A stretch of 64,000 bases of DNA from Candidatus Lucifugimonas marina. Lineage in GTDB: Bacteria > Chloroflexota > Dehalococcoidia > Lucifugimonadales > Lucifugimonadaceae. Where the stretch lies: the NCBI GenBank assembly GCA_029593915.1, contig CP046147.1, forward strand, positions 1,860,001 to 1,924,000, given 5' to 3'. This document shows positions 17,881 to 27,739 of this stretch, in pieces (the stretch's first letter is position 1; every line of letters begins with the position of its first letter). The notes under the pieces were generated by a model that was not told where the DNA came from, ran no database searches, and saw only the letters and a list, made by a program, of their open reading frames with translations. Both the position numbers and the translations under genes were made by a program.

Positions 17881-18591
17881 TTAGGAATCTGCTTTGCGCA
17901 GCACGTAACCAGTACCACGTACGGTTCGGATTAGATCTGCGGCTTCGCTTCCCAATTTTTTACGCAGATAGCTAACGTAGGTTTCAACTACCGCGTCGTT
18001 ACCTTCGAAATCGTATTCCCATACGTAATCAAGAATCTGAGTTTTCGACAACACGTGTCCCTGATTCAACATCAGGTACCGCAGCAGTTTGAACTCGGTT
18101 GGAGAGAGTTCGATTTCTCTCTCTTCAACGAATACTTGGTGCAGGTCTTCATCTAGCTTGAGGTTCCCACAAATGAGGTGGTTTTCATCTTCCTCGTTGT
18201 GAGTTCGTCTCAGAATCGCCTCAATACGCAGCGTCAGTTCTTCAAGACTAAAAGGCTTGGTGAGGTAATCGTCCCCACCGCCGCCAAATCCAGTCCGCAG
18301 GTCGTCGGTGCTATCTCGCGCCGTCAGAAAAATCACAGGAGCGCGGAATCCATCGTTTCGGATTCTTCGGCAGACTTCGAAGCCATCGATATCGGGAAGA
18401 TTTACGTCGAGGATCACCAGGTCCGGTGGAGCATCTTTGATCGATTGAAGAGCGTCGAGCCCGGTAGGTTCACTCCCCACCTCATAGCCAGCGAAGCGTA
18501 GCGCCGTTGCCAACATATCGGCAAGCGATTCTTCGTCATCTACCACCAGGATTTTGCTTCCCCCTGGATCGTTCTTTGCCTGACTCACCAT
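17881..18591 (-). CDS. OmpR-family response regulator
   Basis: 236 residues. The receiver domain (residues ~13-125) has acidic pair VVDDEE, phosphorylation Asp in LVILDVNLPD, Thr in IFLTARD and Lys in DYLTKPFS. The C-terminal winged helix (~145-235) has ELSPTEFKLLRYLM, VLSKTQILDYVW and the recognition-helix segment VVETYVSYLRKKLG, then RTVRGTGYVLR. It resembles MprA/TcrA-type regulators. It is first in the operon with the kinase; the promoter should lie in 18592-18875, where I see no clear direct repeats. Confidence 0.94.
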   Translation of the reverse strand: MVSQAKNDPGGSKILVVDDEESLADMLATALRFAGYEVGSEPTGLDALQSIKDAPPDLVILDVNLPDIDGFEVCRRIRNDGFRAPVIFLTARDSTDDLRTGFGGGGDDYLTKPFSLEELTLRIEAILRRTHNEEDENHLICGNLKLDEDLHQVFVEEREIELSPTEFKLLRYLMLNQGHVLSKTQILDYVWEYDFEGNDAVVETYVSYLRKKLGSEAADLIRTVRGTGYVLRKADS

Positions 18592-18875
18592 ATCCGTCCG
18601 CCTACATCCATCTTCTCGTCAGTTGGTGGCGCAAATTCGTAATTGCTCAAGATTATCGAGCGCACCCCCACCTAATGATTAGTCCGAGACTATCACCCGA
18701 TTGAATTCGAGCAATGAGGGAACTTCGCCAATTCCTTCAGTCGAGTCGTCGCAATTCCTACGCTTCGATCAGCTTGCGTGACTCGCCTAGTCTGATAACG
18801 AAACATCCTCCGACACGAAAGATACCACGGACGTTTCCGCAGCATCTTTCGAATCGGAGGAGCTATTTGTTTTGG

Positions 18876-21344
18876 TTAGTTTGCTGTTCCATCGGCAGCC
18901 GTTGCGGGCTCGGTGCCAGCAGTGGTTGTGGTTGTAGGTTCGACAGTTTCAGTCGGATTGTCAGCCTCTTCTGTTGCCGTCAGAATAGTGTCACCAGCCT
19001 GGTCGACTGTACCCGCAGCACTCTCAAGTGCGTCGAATACTTTGTCTTCAAGCTCTCGCTTCTTTTCTTCAACAAGCTGCTGTGCTTCTCGAATCTGCAA
19101 TTCAAGATCGCGCTGCATGTTGTAGAACACTTGAAGTTCTTCTTCGATTGCCCGCATCTGCTCTCGCAGAGCACCGAACTGTTCGTCCTCGATCCTCTTG
19201 ATCTCTTCCTGAGCTTCAGCCTGTGAAACTTCAAAGGCATCCCAAGCAAGCTGTTGCTCATCGTTCAGAGTCCAGCGTTGTTCATCAAGGAGGAACCGTC
19301 GTTGCTGAAGATCGTCGGCGATTGCTTGATACTCAGCTTCTTTGGAACTAGTGCCAGAATTCTGATCCTTGTGGAATCGACTTATCTGATCGTCTAGATC
19401 CCATAGTTCCTCTTCTAATCGGTACTGCTCATCTTCTCGTTCTTCTTCGAGTGCGAAAGCCTGTTTCTGCAAGTTCTGCACCTGAATCATGATCTGAAGA
19501 TTGTTTGAAGAATCCTGTGCCCAGATCGCCTCTAGCTTGCTGTTCAGATCGTCGATCTGTCGCTGGATTTCCTGTGCCTGTGCAGAGTCGTTCGAGTTGA
19601 AGCTATCTGCCTGTCGGTACAGTTCGGCAACCAGTAGTTCCATATTCTGAATTTTGGCAAGTAGCTCGTTTTCCAACTCTTGAGCCTGAAGGCGCAAACT
19701 GTTGATTCGAGCATCAGTGTCACTGGTTGAAGAGCCAACAACAAGCTGGTTTTGGAGAACCGCAATCTTGTTATTGATTTCCTCGATCAAATCGTTCCAG
19801 TGGGCGTTTACCGCATCGATGCTTGCCTGAATATCGGCGGCACTCTGCGTTCCAGTGGAGCCTGCTTGCAAACCAGCCAGCTCGTCTTTGTAGATCGCAA
19901 TCTGAGCGTCGAATTCAGCCGTTGGGTTGTTGAGCAACGCAGCTTCAATAACGTCTTTAGCAGCCTTCAACTCGTCCACACCTTCATCGCGTTCGGTCTC
20001 ATAATCAGCGACGCGAGTATGGAGGTCGTGTTCTTCACTTTCTTCACTTGCGATCAGAGCATCGTACTGAGACTGCAACTGGGCGATCTGATCGACTACA
20101 TCGTCGCCACCAATGGCTTCAAGTGCGTCAATTTCGTCTTTCACATCGTCAGCCTGCGCAAGCAGGCTAGCTGAAAGCGTTGCGAAGTCAGATTCCGCTG
20201 TTGCGATCAATTGGTTGTAAGAATTTTTCTTATCATCGATCTGAGCAGAAAGTGAATCAACTTCTACGTTCATTGAATCGACCAGTGCGTCAGCGTCATC
20301 CTGGAGACCGGCGATCAAAACTTGAAGATCAGCGATGCGAGCTGCTGTATCGGTTGTCACAGAAGCGGTTGTGCCGTCAGTTGAATCACTACCCAACGCA
20401 GCAAGTTTTGCCTGCAGGACTGCAATTTCGCTGTCGCGGCTCGCAATGTATGAACTTACGGTGTTTTGAAGATCCGCAATCTGGGCATTGATAGAGACAG
20501 TGGAGATGGGTACTCCGGCTGCGTCGAAGCCAGTTGAACTCTGTTCAGCCTGTAGTCGCTCGATTTCTGCATAAATATCGTTGATCGGGTTCCAACCGAA
20601 GTTGTGCAGATCGTTCAGTTCGTTCTGCGCATTGTTCGCACGATCGTACAGTGCGGTAACCTCGTCATTCGAACCGTTCTGAATTTCGTTCTGAAGATCC
20701 CACAGTCGACGCAGTTCGATATTGATCTGTTCCGCTTCGATCTGAGAATCGGTGTTGGCGAATCCCTGCGAGTTGTTCAACTCGTTGATCTGGTCCCAAA
20801 TATCGTCGATTGGGCGATTTCCAGAACGGTACAGTCGATCGAGTTCACGCTGCTTCTCGTATCGGAGGTCTTCGAGTTCCTGGAAGGCGGGGTCGACACT
20901 GCCTGAATTCCAGAGTGTCTGCCAGTTTTGGTCAAGCTCACGCTGTTCGAGTTCGATCTGACGATACAGGAGGTCGATTTGGCGGTTCTTCTCTTCGAAC
21001 TCCTCCTGCAAAATCGAACCGGCTCCACCCGGCGCCCATGGGTCGTTCTGTGCGTCCCACAATGGCTGGATCAGATCTTCTTGAAGAAGCTGCATTTCAT
21101 GACGCAGATCTTCGAGCTGGCGTTCCCGTGGTTCAATTTCGGTGACCCATAGATCGTTCATTTCTTGTTCGAGCGGTCGAAGATTTGCATCCTCAAACTC
21201 ACGAATTTCACGGCCGTTGGCGATGGCGTCTCGAGCGCCCTCTGTCGCCAGAACATCACAAGCAGACACAAGCGCCATTACGAGCACCATTGCCATTGTT
21301 GCGAGAATTTTGAAAGATCCGTTACGGGATCGCACTGCAGTCAT
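18876..21344 (-). CDS. 822-residue coiled-coil lipoprotein
   Basis: It begins with a lipoprotein signal (MAMVLVMALVSACD; Cys ~29 lipidated), after which nearly the whole chain is Glu/Gln/Asp/Leu-rich and predicted alpha-helical coiled coil, with phrases such as LYRQIELEQRELDQNW and EEIKRIEDEQFGALREQM. Patches of INELNN and IARL/IADLQ-type heptads recur, with short Gly/Ser breaks around residues 300-340. The last ~50 residues are a Thr/Glu/Pro-rich tail (TETVEPTTTTTAGT). There is no ATPase head, so it is not SMC. It could be a surface stalk or an envelope-organising filament. A GGTGG ribosome site precedes the ATG. I do not recognise a named family. Confidence 0.8.
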   Translation of the reverse strand: MTAVRSRNGSFKILATMAMVLVMALVSACDVLATEGARDAIANGREIREFEDANLRPLEQEMNDLWVTEIEPRERQLEDLRHEMQLLQEDLIQPLWDAQNDPWAPGGAGSILQEEFEEKNRQIDLLYRQIELEQRELDQNWQTLWNSGSVDPAFQELEDLRYEKQRELDRLYRSGNRPIDDIWDQINELNNSQGFANTDSQIEAEQINIELRRLWDLQNEIQNGSNDEVTALYDRANNAQNELNDLHNFGWNPINDIYAEIERLQAEQSSTGFDAAGVPISTVSINAQIADLQNTVSSYIASRDSEIAVLQAKLAALGSDSTDGTTASVTTDTAARIADLQVLIAGLQDDADALVDSMNVEVDSLSAQIDDKKNSYNQLIATAESDFATLSASLLAQADDVKDEIDALEAIGGDDVVDQIAQLQSQYDALIASEESEEHDLHTRVADYETERDEGVDELKAAKDVIEAALLNNPTAEFDAQIAIYKDELAGLQAGSTGTQSAADIQASIDAVNAHWNDLIEEINNKIAVLQNQLVVGSSTSDTDARINSLRLQAQELENELLAKIQNMELLVAELYRQADSFNSNDSAQAQEIQRQIDDLNSKLEAIWAQDSSNNLQIMIQVQNLQKQAFALEEEREDEQYRLEEELWDLDDQISRFHKDQNSGTSSKEAEYQAIADDLQQRRFLLDEQRWTLNDEQQLAWDAFEVSQAEAQEEIKRIEDEQFGALREQMRAIEEELQVFYNMQRDLELQIREAQQLVEEKKRELEDKVFDALESAAGTVDQAGDTILTATEEADNPTETVEPTTTTTAGTEPATAADGTAN

Positions 21345-21645
21345 TTGACTTCCACCTATGTTCGATGCTGCTCGAAGCGCACCGTGCAGACCGCTAGCTT
21401 CCCCGACCTCTCCGGTCTTTCTGCGATCTCAAACTAACTTAGGGGTGCTTTCTCAACGATCACTGAACGTTTCCTGTTAACTCGCTGAGAAATAGGTGTG
21501 CAAAGGGTTTAGCTGTGACGGTTATGTGGGCCGATTTGAACTCGGGCGTAGTTCAACATCTGAAGTTCAGAAAGCCGAACTATCACAATGATTATGCGCG
21601 TTCAAAAGACGTCTAACCAGCAGTAGCGTCTTGAGAAATCCTCAG
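21345..21645. other. intergenic region, no feature recognised
   Basis: About 300 bases between the start of the coiled-coil lipoprotein gene and the end of the flavoprotein gene. It must carry the lipoprotein promoter. I see no ORF, tRNA, strong hairpin or repeat in it. Confidence 0.4.
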
Positions 21646-23421
21646 CTAAACAGGTGCTACCTGAATCGAACCCTCAGGATCCTGTCGATACTTTCCGGCC
21701 GTCGGTTGCGGTTCGCCATCGGCGCCCAATTTCCAGAAGATGCTCTTGTCCCAATTCTCATCAGAACGCTCTGGATGATCTTCACGATAGTGACTACCTC
21801 GACTCTCAGTGCGGTGCAATGCAGTCAGCGCCATAAGATCGGCAGTGAACACCAGATTGTCGGTTTCCAAAACTCGCAGCAGGTCTTGTCGATTATCGAT
21901 GGCGACATCGAGAAGCTGCTCATATCTTAGCGTTGAGCAGTTGTCCCGCATTTGTTCGAGTAGATTCGCACTACGAACAGCGATAAGCGAGTTACCGGCG
22001 GTTGCTTTGAGCGATTTACGAACGTCAAACCACGAACCCTCTCCCGACCCGTTGCCAAATTGGTTTATTCGATTCATCACTGGTTCCAGAGCGCTTTCGT
22101 TGAACTCTCTACTACCCTCTGAGCGCGCACGTTCAGCGGCTTTTTCGCCGGCTCGTTTACCGAAGACGTTGCACGCTGCCAGCATGCCTCCGCCCAGCCG
22201 ATCAGCACCGTGCGGGCCTGCGATTGTCTCGCCTACAGCAAATAGACCCGGCACGGTCGATTCGCCAAATTCGTCGACTCGAATACCACCGTTAATAGCG
22301 TGCGCAGAATGAGCGATATCGATGATTTCATCGCCTAGTTCTATACCTTCGACTGGCGGATGATGCTGAGGGCGCGCAGGTTTGGCGGTTGTGATGTCAA
22401 CGCCGCTGAAATCGACGTATATGGCGTTTCGCTCATTGCCGTTTCCAGAACGTATTTCGCACTGAATCGCAATGTCGAGCCATTTTGAAATATCGCGGGT
22501 GCTGTACGGATAGTGGTGTGTTCGCTGCTCGTAAACCTCTTCCACTGTGATCCCAGCAGGAAGGTATTTTTGCAAGAACTCTTCACCGTTGCGATTCCGC
22601 AATACAGGGTTTAGCGTCCACCACGGTCCACCACCCATTGGAGGGGTGCCTTTCACCTCTCGAACCATGTACTGCATGAACTCGATATTCACGAGCTCGG
22701 CACCAGCCCGTTAAGCGATGGCGTATCCATCGCCAGTGATATCACCGGGTGCATGGCTAAGCGGGAACATCTGGGCTGCTCCACCGGTCGCCATAATCAC
22801 TGCAGCAGCGCGGTAAATAAGAATCTCGCCATCGTCGTTCATGGCGACGGCGCCAGTGCATTCGCCGCTTTCGACAATCAGGTCGATCACAGTAACGCCT
22901 TCGTGAACCTGAGTGCCGTGTCTGTTGGCTTGTGCAGCCAGCGATTCGACCATTGTTCCGGTATGACCGCCGGTTGAGTTCGAAACCATTCCGTGAGCGC
23001 GAGGTTGCGAAGCGAAGCAAGAGTAACCCGAATAATGAGGACGCTTACCTTCGGGATCATCAATCAATTCAAATCCCCAGCCTTCGAGCTCCAGCAGCCG
23101 CTCGGGCGATTCCTCAGAAAGGATTTTTGCCATTCGGGCGTCGGCCATTCCCGCAGCAGCGCGCATGATGTCGTCGTAGTGAACTTCCGGGCTATCGTCG
23201 GCACCACCGCAGCCATCCGCTGCCTGCCACGCTGACCCGACCCGATGTTTGTTCATACCCGGGTAGTTCGTTGCACCCGATTTTCCAAGCTGTTTTTTCA
23301 GCACCATAGTCACGGAAGCACCCGAGGCACTCGCAGCGACTGCCGATCTGGCGGCAGCGGCACCACCTCCGATCACGAGGACATCGGTCTCATGGATTCG
23401 GCTCAGGTTGGCGTTGATCAT
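21646..23421 (-). pseudogene. FAD-dependent fumarate reductase/succinate dehydrogenase-type flavoprotein, interrupted by in-frame TAA
   Basis: Read through, this is a ~591-codon flavoprotein of the FRD/SDH/aspartate-oxidase superfamily. The upstream part (23421-22714) has the FAD dinucleotide motif VLVIGGGAAAARSAVAA, MVLKKQLGKSGAT and FASQPRAHG. The downstream part (22692-21646) has VNIEFMQYM, the catalytic-domain segment HAINGGIRVDEFG, GLFAVGETIAGPHGADRLGG and the helical C-terminus. They are in the same frame and separated only by TAA at 22713-22711, inside a phrase that in the family reads GDGYAIA-Y-RAGAELVN. TAC or TAT to TAA by one base would explain it. Either a nonsense mutation, a sequence error, or two polypeptides from a GTG restart at 22692. 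No iron-sulphur partner gene is adjacent. Confidence 0.82.
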
Positions 23422-23551
23422 TCTGGGACGGTTCCTCGCACATGCAGTTGGAATAACGGTTCGAATTTCATCGCAGGATTACTCGACACTCAATACTCTC
23501 AGAATTGGAGATAAAAGTACGTTTCAGTAGGTTTCGTCTGGTACGAATTAG

Positions 23552-24799
23552 CTATTCAGCGGTCTCGGCTGAATTTGAGTTTGATCTAACCGACAGTACG
23601 AGCACTCCGCCGGCTGCGAATATGCCGGATACGATCCAGAACGAAGTCGCGTAACTTCCTGTCAGATCGAAAAGGCTGCCCGCCAAAATCGGACCAATGA
23701 GAACCGGCACTGTAGCGAGCACCATCGCCACAACTCCCTGAATCGATCCAAAGTTTCGTAGTCCGAACGTTTCCATAACCACTAGTGACATGAGCGGGCC
23801 AATTCCACCAAACCCTGCACCGAAATACACGATGGCTGGCCAAACGAATATGGACGATCCGGCGAGTGTGACCAGAACCACGCCAGAAGCCATAATTAAG
23901 ATCGCTATCACGAACGATATTCGGGCCGTCAGTCGTTCACTAAGCAGTCCCCAACTAACCTTGCTTGCCAGAGCTGTACCCGCCAGAACTGTCAGTACGA
24001 GTGTCGATTTCGACGAACTCCAACCAACCGATTGCATGTGTGGAATCAACTGGGTCATGAACGATGGATAGCTAAAGCCTGCGCAGGTAACTCCGGTCAG
24101 CAGCAGCCAGAATTTGCGTGATTTCAAGGCTTCTTGTAACGAGTAATCATTGGCAGTAAACGCTTCGATTTTGTCGTCGCCAGAATTTTCAGATGATGCC
24201 TGTGCAGACAGTGGCGCACTTCGAACGATGAACCAAACTGCCACTGCGACCGCCAGCACCCCGACACCGATAATCGCGTATGCAAGCCGCCAACCTTCAG
24301 TCTGAATAACCAGACTCATCAGCGGCACACCTATTAGTCCGAACACGTTATTACCCGTGATGGCAGTTCCCATCATGCGACCTCGTGTCGCGGGGAACCA
24401 AACACCAACCAACTTTCCTACTGGCAATAACGTTCCCGGGAACCCAATCGCCAGCAGAGCGCTTAGTGCGTACCACTGCCATAGCTCGGTCATACCAGCA
24501 CGCAAAATGAACGATGCCGCGACGATCAGCAGCGATACTGTCATGATCGTTCTCGAACCGTACTTATCTACGCCCCATCCAATAATCGGCGACAGAAGTC
24601 CAGAGATTAGGCCAATGGATAACGATAGGTTGATCTGGGTGCGAGTCCACCCAAACTCCTGCTCTAGTGACTCGACGAACATTCCAAACCCGTACTGCGA
24701 CGCGCCAGACGCGAACGCAGTCGTGAAAAACGAAGCCCAGATGATTGCCCAGCCACGTGACATTGGCCAGTTTCGTTCTGACGATGAAGAAGTTTTCAA
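23552..24799 (-). CDS. MFS transporter (OFA/monocarboxylate-like)
   Basis: A 415-residue protein with 12 predicted membrane helices. The loop between helices 2 and 3 reads GWGVDKYGSRTIM, the MFS motif A variant; WFPATRGRMMGTAITGNN is the helix-4/5 region typical of the oxalate/formate antiporter (OFA) and monocarboxylate transporter group. A central cytoplasmic loop (~200-225) separates the two halves. It starts at TTG 24799, 7 nt behind the SDR gene stop, so the two are co-transcribed and may import and oxidise the same organic acid or alcohol (inference). Confidence 0.87.
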   Translation of the reverse strand: MKTSSSSERNWPMSRGWAIIWASFFTTAFASGASQYGFGMFVESLEQEFGWTRTQINLSLSIGLISGLLSPIIGWGVDKYGSRTIMTVSLLIVAASFILRAGMTELWQWYALSALLAIGFPGTLLPVGKLVGVWFPATRGRMMGTAITGNNVFGLIGVPLMSLVIQTEGWRLAYAIIGVGVLAVAVAVWFIVRSAPLSAQASSENSGDDKIEAFTANDYSLQEALKSRKFWLLLTGVTCAGFSYPSFMTQLIPHMQSVGWSSSKSTLVLTVLAGTALASKVSWGLLSERLTARISFVIAILIMASGVVLVTLAGSSIFVWPAIVYFGAGFGGIGPLMSLVVMETFGLRNFGSIQGVVAMVLATVPVLIGPILAGSLFDLTGSYATSFWIVSGIFAAGGVLVLSVRSNSNSAETAE

Positions 24800-24806
24800 T
24801 CCAGAA

Positions 24807-25643
24807 CTACCACATCACTCCGCCGCTGGAATTGATGTCCTGACCCGTCATGCTGGATGATTCGTCCGATGCCAAGAAAAGTGCAATGGACGCAGCATCT
24901 TCCGAACCTGAGCTCTGATCGGTGAAGCCTTCCTCAGCACGCCATCTGCCGGCAAGAATGGCTTTGTCCCCTTGCCGACGCAGAGCGTAATTCGTCAGGA
25001 ATTCTTCTTTATCGAAAGTTTCACCAAGATACTCGGCTCGCCCCTGCGCTAACTCCATACTCCGAGCTTCATGCTCACCGGGGCAGATAGCGTTCACGTT
25101 GATGTTGTGCTGCCCCACGTCGGCGGCAAGCGTACGGGTAAAACCGATCACGCCCATTTTCGAAGTGGCGTATGGGGCACGGTGTGTAAGTGGCTGTTTG
25201 CCCGTTGCTGAACTGAAATTAATGATCTTGCCGTAACGATTCTTAACCATTGTTGGCAGAACTGCCTTCGAACACAAAAATATTGAATCGAGATTCACAT
25301 CGAGAGTTAGCTTCCACTCAGTCAGCGACATGTCCCACACATCTTTGGTGGGTCCAGCGATACCGACGACATTCGCCAGTATGTCGATAGTGCCGAACTC
25401 AGCTAGAGTTTTCTCGACGAGAGCGTTGACCTCTTCTTCGTTAGATACGTCTGTTTGCGAACAGATAACTCGCCCACCGGCATTTTTGATCTTCTTGGCA
25501 ATTCCCGCTTCCATCTCTTCAACAGGAACGATGTCGCAGATCGAGACGGCAGCGCCTTCTGCAGCGAAGCGAATAGCAACCGCTTCACTGTGCCCGCGAG
25601 CAGCGCCAGTTACGATAGCCACTTTTCCATCGAGTTTGCCCAT
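24807..25643 (-). CDS. short-chain dehydrogenase/reductase
   Basis: About 278 residues. The cofactor loop is TGAARGHSEAVAIR, a slightly altered TGxxxGxG; DVSNEEEV and NVVGIAG (NNAG-equivalent) follow, then catalytic Ser in INFSSATG and YATSK (Tyr/Lys). Asp after strand 2 (SICDIVP) suggests NAD(H). The stretch ~195-255 carries an insertion (RAEYLGETFDKEEFLTNYAL) before the closing TGQDINSSGGVMW. ATG 25643 begins at the conserved core; ATG 25673 is possible. It is first of a two-gene operon with the MFS transporter. Confidence 0.88.
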   Translation of the reverse strand: MGKLDGKVAIVTGAARGHSEAVAIRFAAEGAAVSICDIVPVEEMEAGIAKKIKNAGGRVICSQTDVSNEEEVNALVEKTLAEFGTIDILANVVGIAGPTKDVWDMSLTEWKLTLDVNLDSIFLCSKAVLPTMVKNRYGKIINFSSATGKQPLTHRAPYATSKMGVIGFTRTLAADVGQHNINVNAICPGEHEARSMELAQGRAEYLGETFDKEEFLTNYALRRQGDKAILAGRWRAEEGFTDQSSGSEDAASIALFLASDESSSMTGQDINSSGGVMW

Positions 25644-25900
25644 AAAGAAGTTCGCTCCGCTTTCGGTTCCCATATCAACTGATTCGCACGATGAGAACTT
25701 ACAGCCGAATGCCAGGGAAAGCCATACGAATTAGACCACTGCCAGATGCGGAAGATCACAGTATCCAGTGATGCCCTCGTTATTAGCCGACACCAAAATT
25801 AATTTCCGTAACTCAGTAACGTAGACTCACCCAGCCGTGGATGTTCGCTGAAACAAGCGATGCTCAACGGTGCATGGATAGAAAGACAGCTGGAACAACA

Positions 25901-26503
25901 ATGCTCAAGCGAAAAACCACTCTCGGGATGATGGCATCATTCATCGCCATCTTGATGATCGCCGTTGCCGCCTGCGGAGGTGACGCTGAAGAACCAGCTA
26001 CTGCTATTCCGGCGCCATCAAAGTCAATAGTCGATGCGTACGCTTCCGACGATCCCGTTGAAGGCGATGAACAGAAGCTTGAATCGGCAGAAGCAGAAAC
26101 AAACGTAAATTCCGAAGAAAAACGCGTAGCTTCTGCAAAAGCCGTACACCCAGCCATCGAGCCTGAGCCGGGCTCTGATGAGGCAGCGATAATCGAGGCA
26201 TACGAAGAGATCGTTCAGGCGATTCGGACGAGAGATTACGTAGCGTATGTCGAAGCTTGCGCGCCGACTTCACGTCGATTGTCTATCGAGCAGACTGAAT
26301 TTGTGTTCAGAAGTATTTGGGACGAATTTCTCGATGTTTCTGGCATGACTCAGCGTGAAGTGACGATCAGGTTGTTTGACGATGGAACTGCTCTCACAGA
26401 GGCAATGATGTACGAATTCGACGATTTGTTTTTGGAACGATTGTCATACGGCTTCACTAAAATCGACGGCGAGTGGTACGCCACTACCAACTGCCAAGCT
26501 TAG
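25901..26503 (+). CDS. lipoprotein of unknown function
   Basis: 200 residues. Signal with lipobox AVAACGG, then a ~75-residue acidic, low-complexity linker rich in Glu, Ala and Pro, then a compact C-terminal domain (~85-200) beginning DEAAIIEAYEEIVQAIRTRDY and ending TKIDGEWYATTNCQA. The C-terminal domain resembles an NTF2-like/SnoaL fold of small alpha+beta cone proteins, judged only by pattern. ATG 25901 is chosen because it puts a standard-length signal peptide before the lipobox. Confidence 0.7.
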   Translation: MLKRKTTLGMMASFIAILMIAVAACGGDAEEPATAIPAPSKSIVDAYASDDPVEGDEQKLESAEAETNVNSEEKRVASAKAVHPAIEPEPGSDEAAIIEAYEEIVQAIRTRDYVAYVEACAPTSRRLSIEQTEFVFRSIWDEFLDVSGMTQREVTIRLFDDGTALTEAMMYEFDDLFLERLSYGFTKIDGEWYATTNCQA

Positions 26504-26665
26504 TAACAGTAGTGATCTAAAACTTGATTGCTAAAGACGATGTCTGGGTAGTACAGACGCCGCATTCGCTTTGGCGCTGCCATATACTCCAACCGCTAAT
26601 TTCCTACACGCTAGGCGATTCAGGCAAGCGAATCTATAAATACAGGCGAAACGGCTAATTTCCGT

Positions 26666-27658
26666 ATGACATCGAATATCTCTAAAGACGTGCTAATGCT
26701 CATGCTCGAGCGAATGTGGCGCATACGTCATTTCGAACTAAAACTGACCGAAATGTACAGCGCAGGTGAAGTTGGTGGAGTCCACCTCTACATCGGAGAA
26801 GAGGCTGTTGCCGTCGGAGCCTGTGCAGCCATGGACGATAACGATTACATCGCTGGAAACCACCGTTCGCACGGCCACCCGATCGCCAAAGGTGCGAATC
26901 TTAAAAAGGCAATGGCTGAGATTTTTGGTCGAATCGACGGCTATTGCAAAGGTAAGGGTGGATCGATGCACCTTGCCGACTTCTCTGTTGGGATTCTTGG
27001 AGAGTCAGGAATCGTGGGTTCATCGGTACCTGTAGCAACCGGTGCGGGCCTCGCTTCCAAACTAGAAGGCAAGAATTTCGTATCGGCCGTGTTCTTCGGT
27101 GACGGAGCCTCTAATCAGGGTGCATGCCACGAGGCAATGAACCTCGCTTCGGTCTGGAATCTTCCAGTTCTATTTATCTGTGAGAACAATCAGTACGCAG
27201 TAACAACTTCGTACAAAGACACCGTAGCTGTCGAGCACATCTCCGACCGAGCTCAGGCGTACAACATGCCGGGAGTACTGGTCGATGGGCAAGACGCCAT
27301 CGCCATGTACGAGGCGACAGCTCAGGCCGTCGAGCGTGCACGAAACGGTGAAGGTCCAACCCTCATCGAGGCTCTCACATACCGTTTCGAGGATCACTCC
27401 CTCGGACTCGAGAAAATCCGTAAGTCGGAATACCGCGAAGATAGCGAAATCGACGAATGGCGCATGCGTGACCCGCTCGACCTGCTCACGAAGAGCATCG
27501 TCGACAGCGGAACCGCTACTCAGGCCGAATGCGATGCCATAAGTGCCGCCGCTCATGCCGAGGTGGAAGAAGCTGCCGATTTCGCTCGGAACAGCCCATT
27601 CCCAGACGAGTCGGAGCTATACAAAGACATGTTTGCCAGCGAAATGCCGGTCGTCTAG
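26666..27658 (+). CDS. 2-oxoacid (pyruvate/acetoin) dehydrogenase E1 alpha
   Basis: 330 residues, thiamine-diphosphate-dependent. Marks: RMWRIRHFELKLTEMYSAG, HRSHGHPIAKG, GKGGSMHLAD and the TPP/Mg motif FFGDGASNQGACHEAMNLA ending NNQYAVTT. ThDP E1 alpha partners with the beta subunit encoded 81 nt downstream. The pair resembles acetoin- or pyruvate-dehydrogenase E1. No E2 or E3 gene follows, so the partners must be elsewhere, or the pair acts alone on a small oxoacid. Confidence 0.92.
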   Translation: MTSNISKDVLMLMLERMWRIRHFELKLTEMYSAGEVGGVHLYIGEEAVAVGACAAMDDNDYIAGNHRSHGHPIAKGANLKKAMAEIFGRIDGYCKGKGGSMHLADFSVGILGESGIVGSSVPVATGAGLASKLEGKNFVSAVFFGDGASNQGACHEAMNLASVWNLPVLFICENNQYAVTTSYKDTVAVEHISDRAQAYNMPGVLVDGQDAIAMYEATAQAVERARNGEGPTLIEALTYRFEDHSLGLEKIRKSEYREDSEIDEWRMRDPLDLLTKSIVDSGTATQAECDAISAAAHAEVEEAADFARNSPFPDESELYKDMFASEMPVV

Positions 27659-27739
27659 CAGCACTCTCCCCTGCCCGCCTTCTTTCAAGTCGGGCACTCA
27701 TATTTCAATAACCATAGAAAAAATAACGGATAACTACTG

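Noticed and set aside
18876..21344. SMC/MukB-type chromosome protein
   Set aside because: It has a lipoprotein signal and no ATPase head motifs.
27672..27696. Terminator between E1 alpha and E1 beta
   Set aside because: The 6-bp inverted repeat has a 13-nt loop and no T run.
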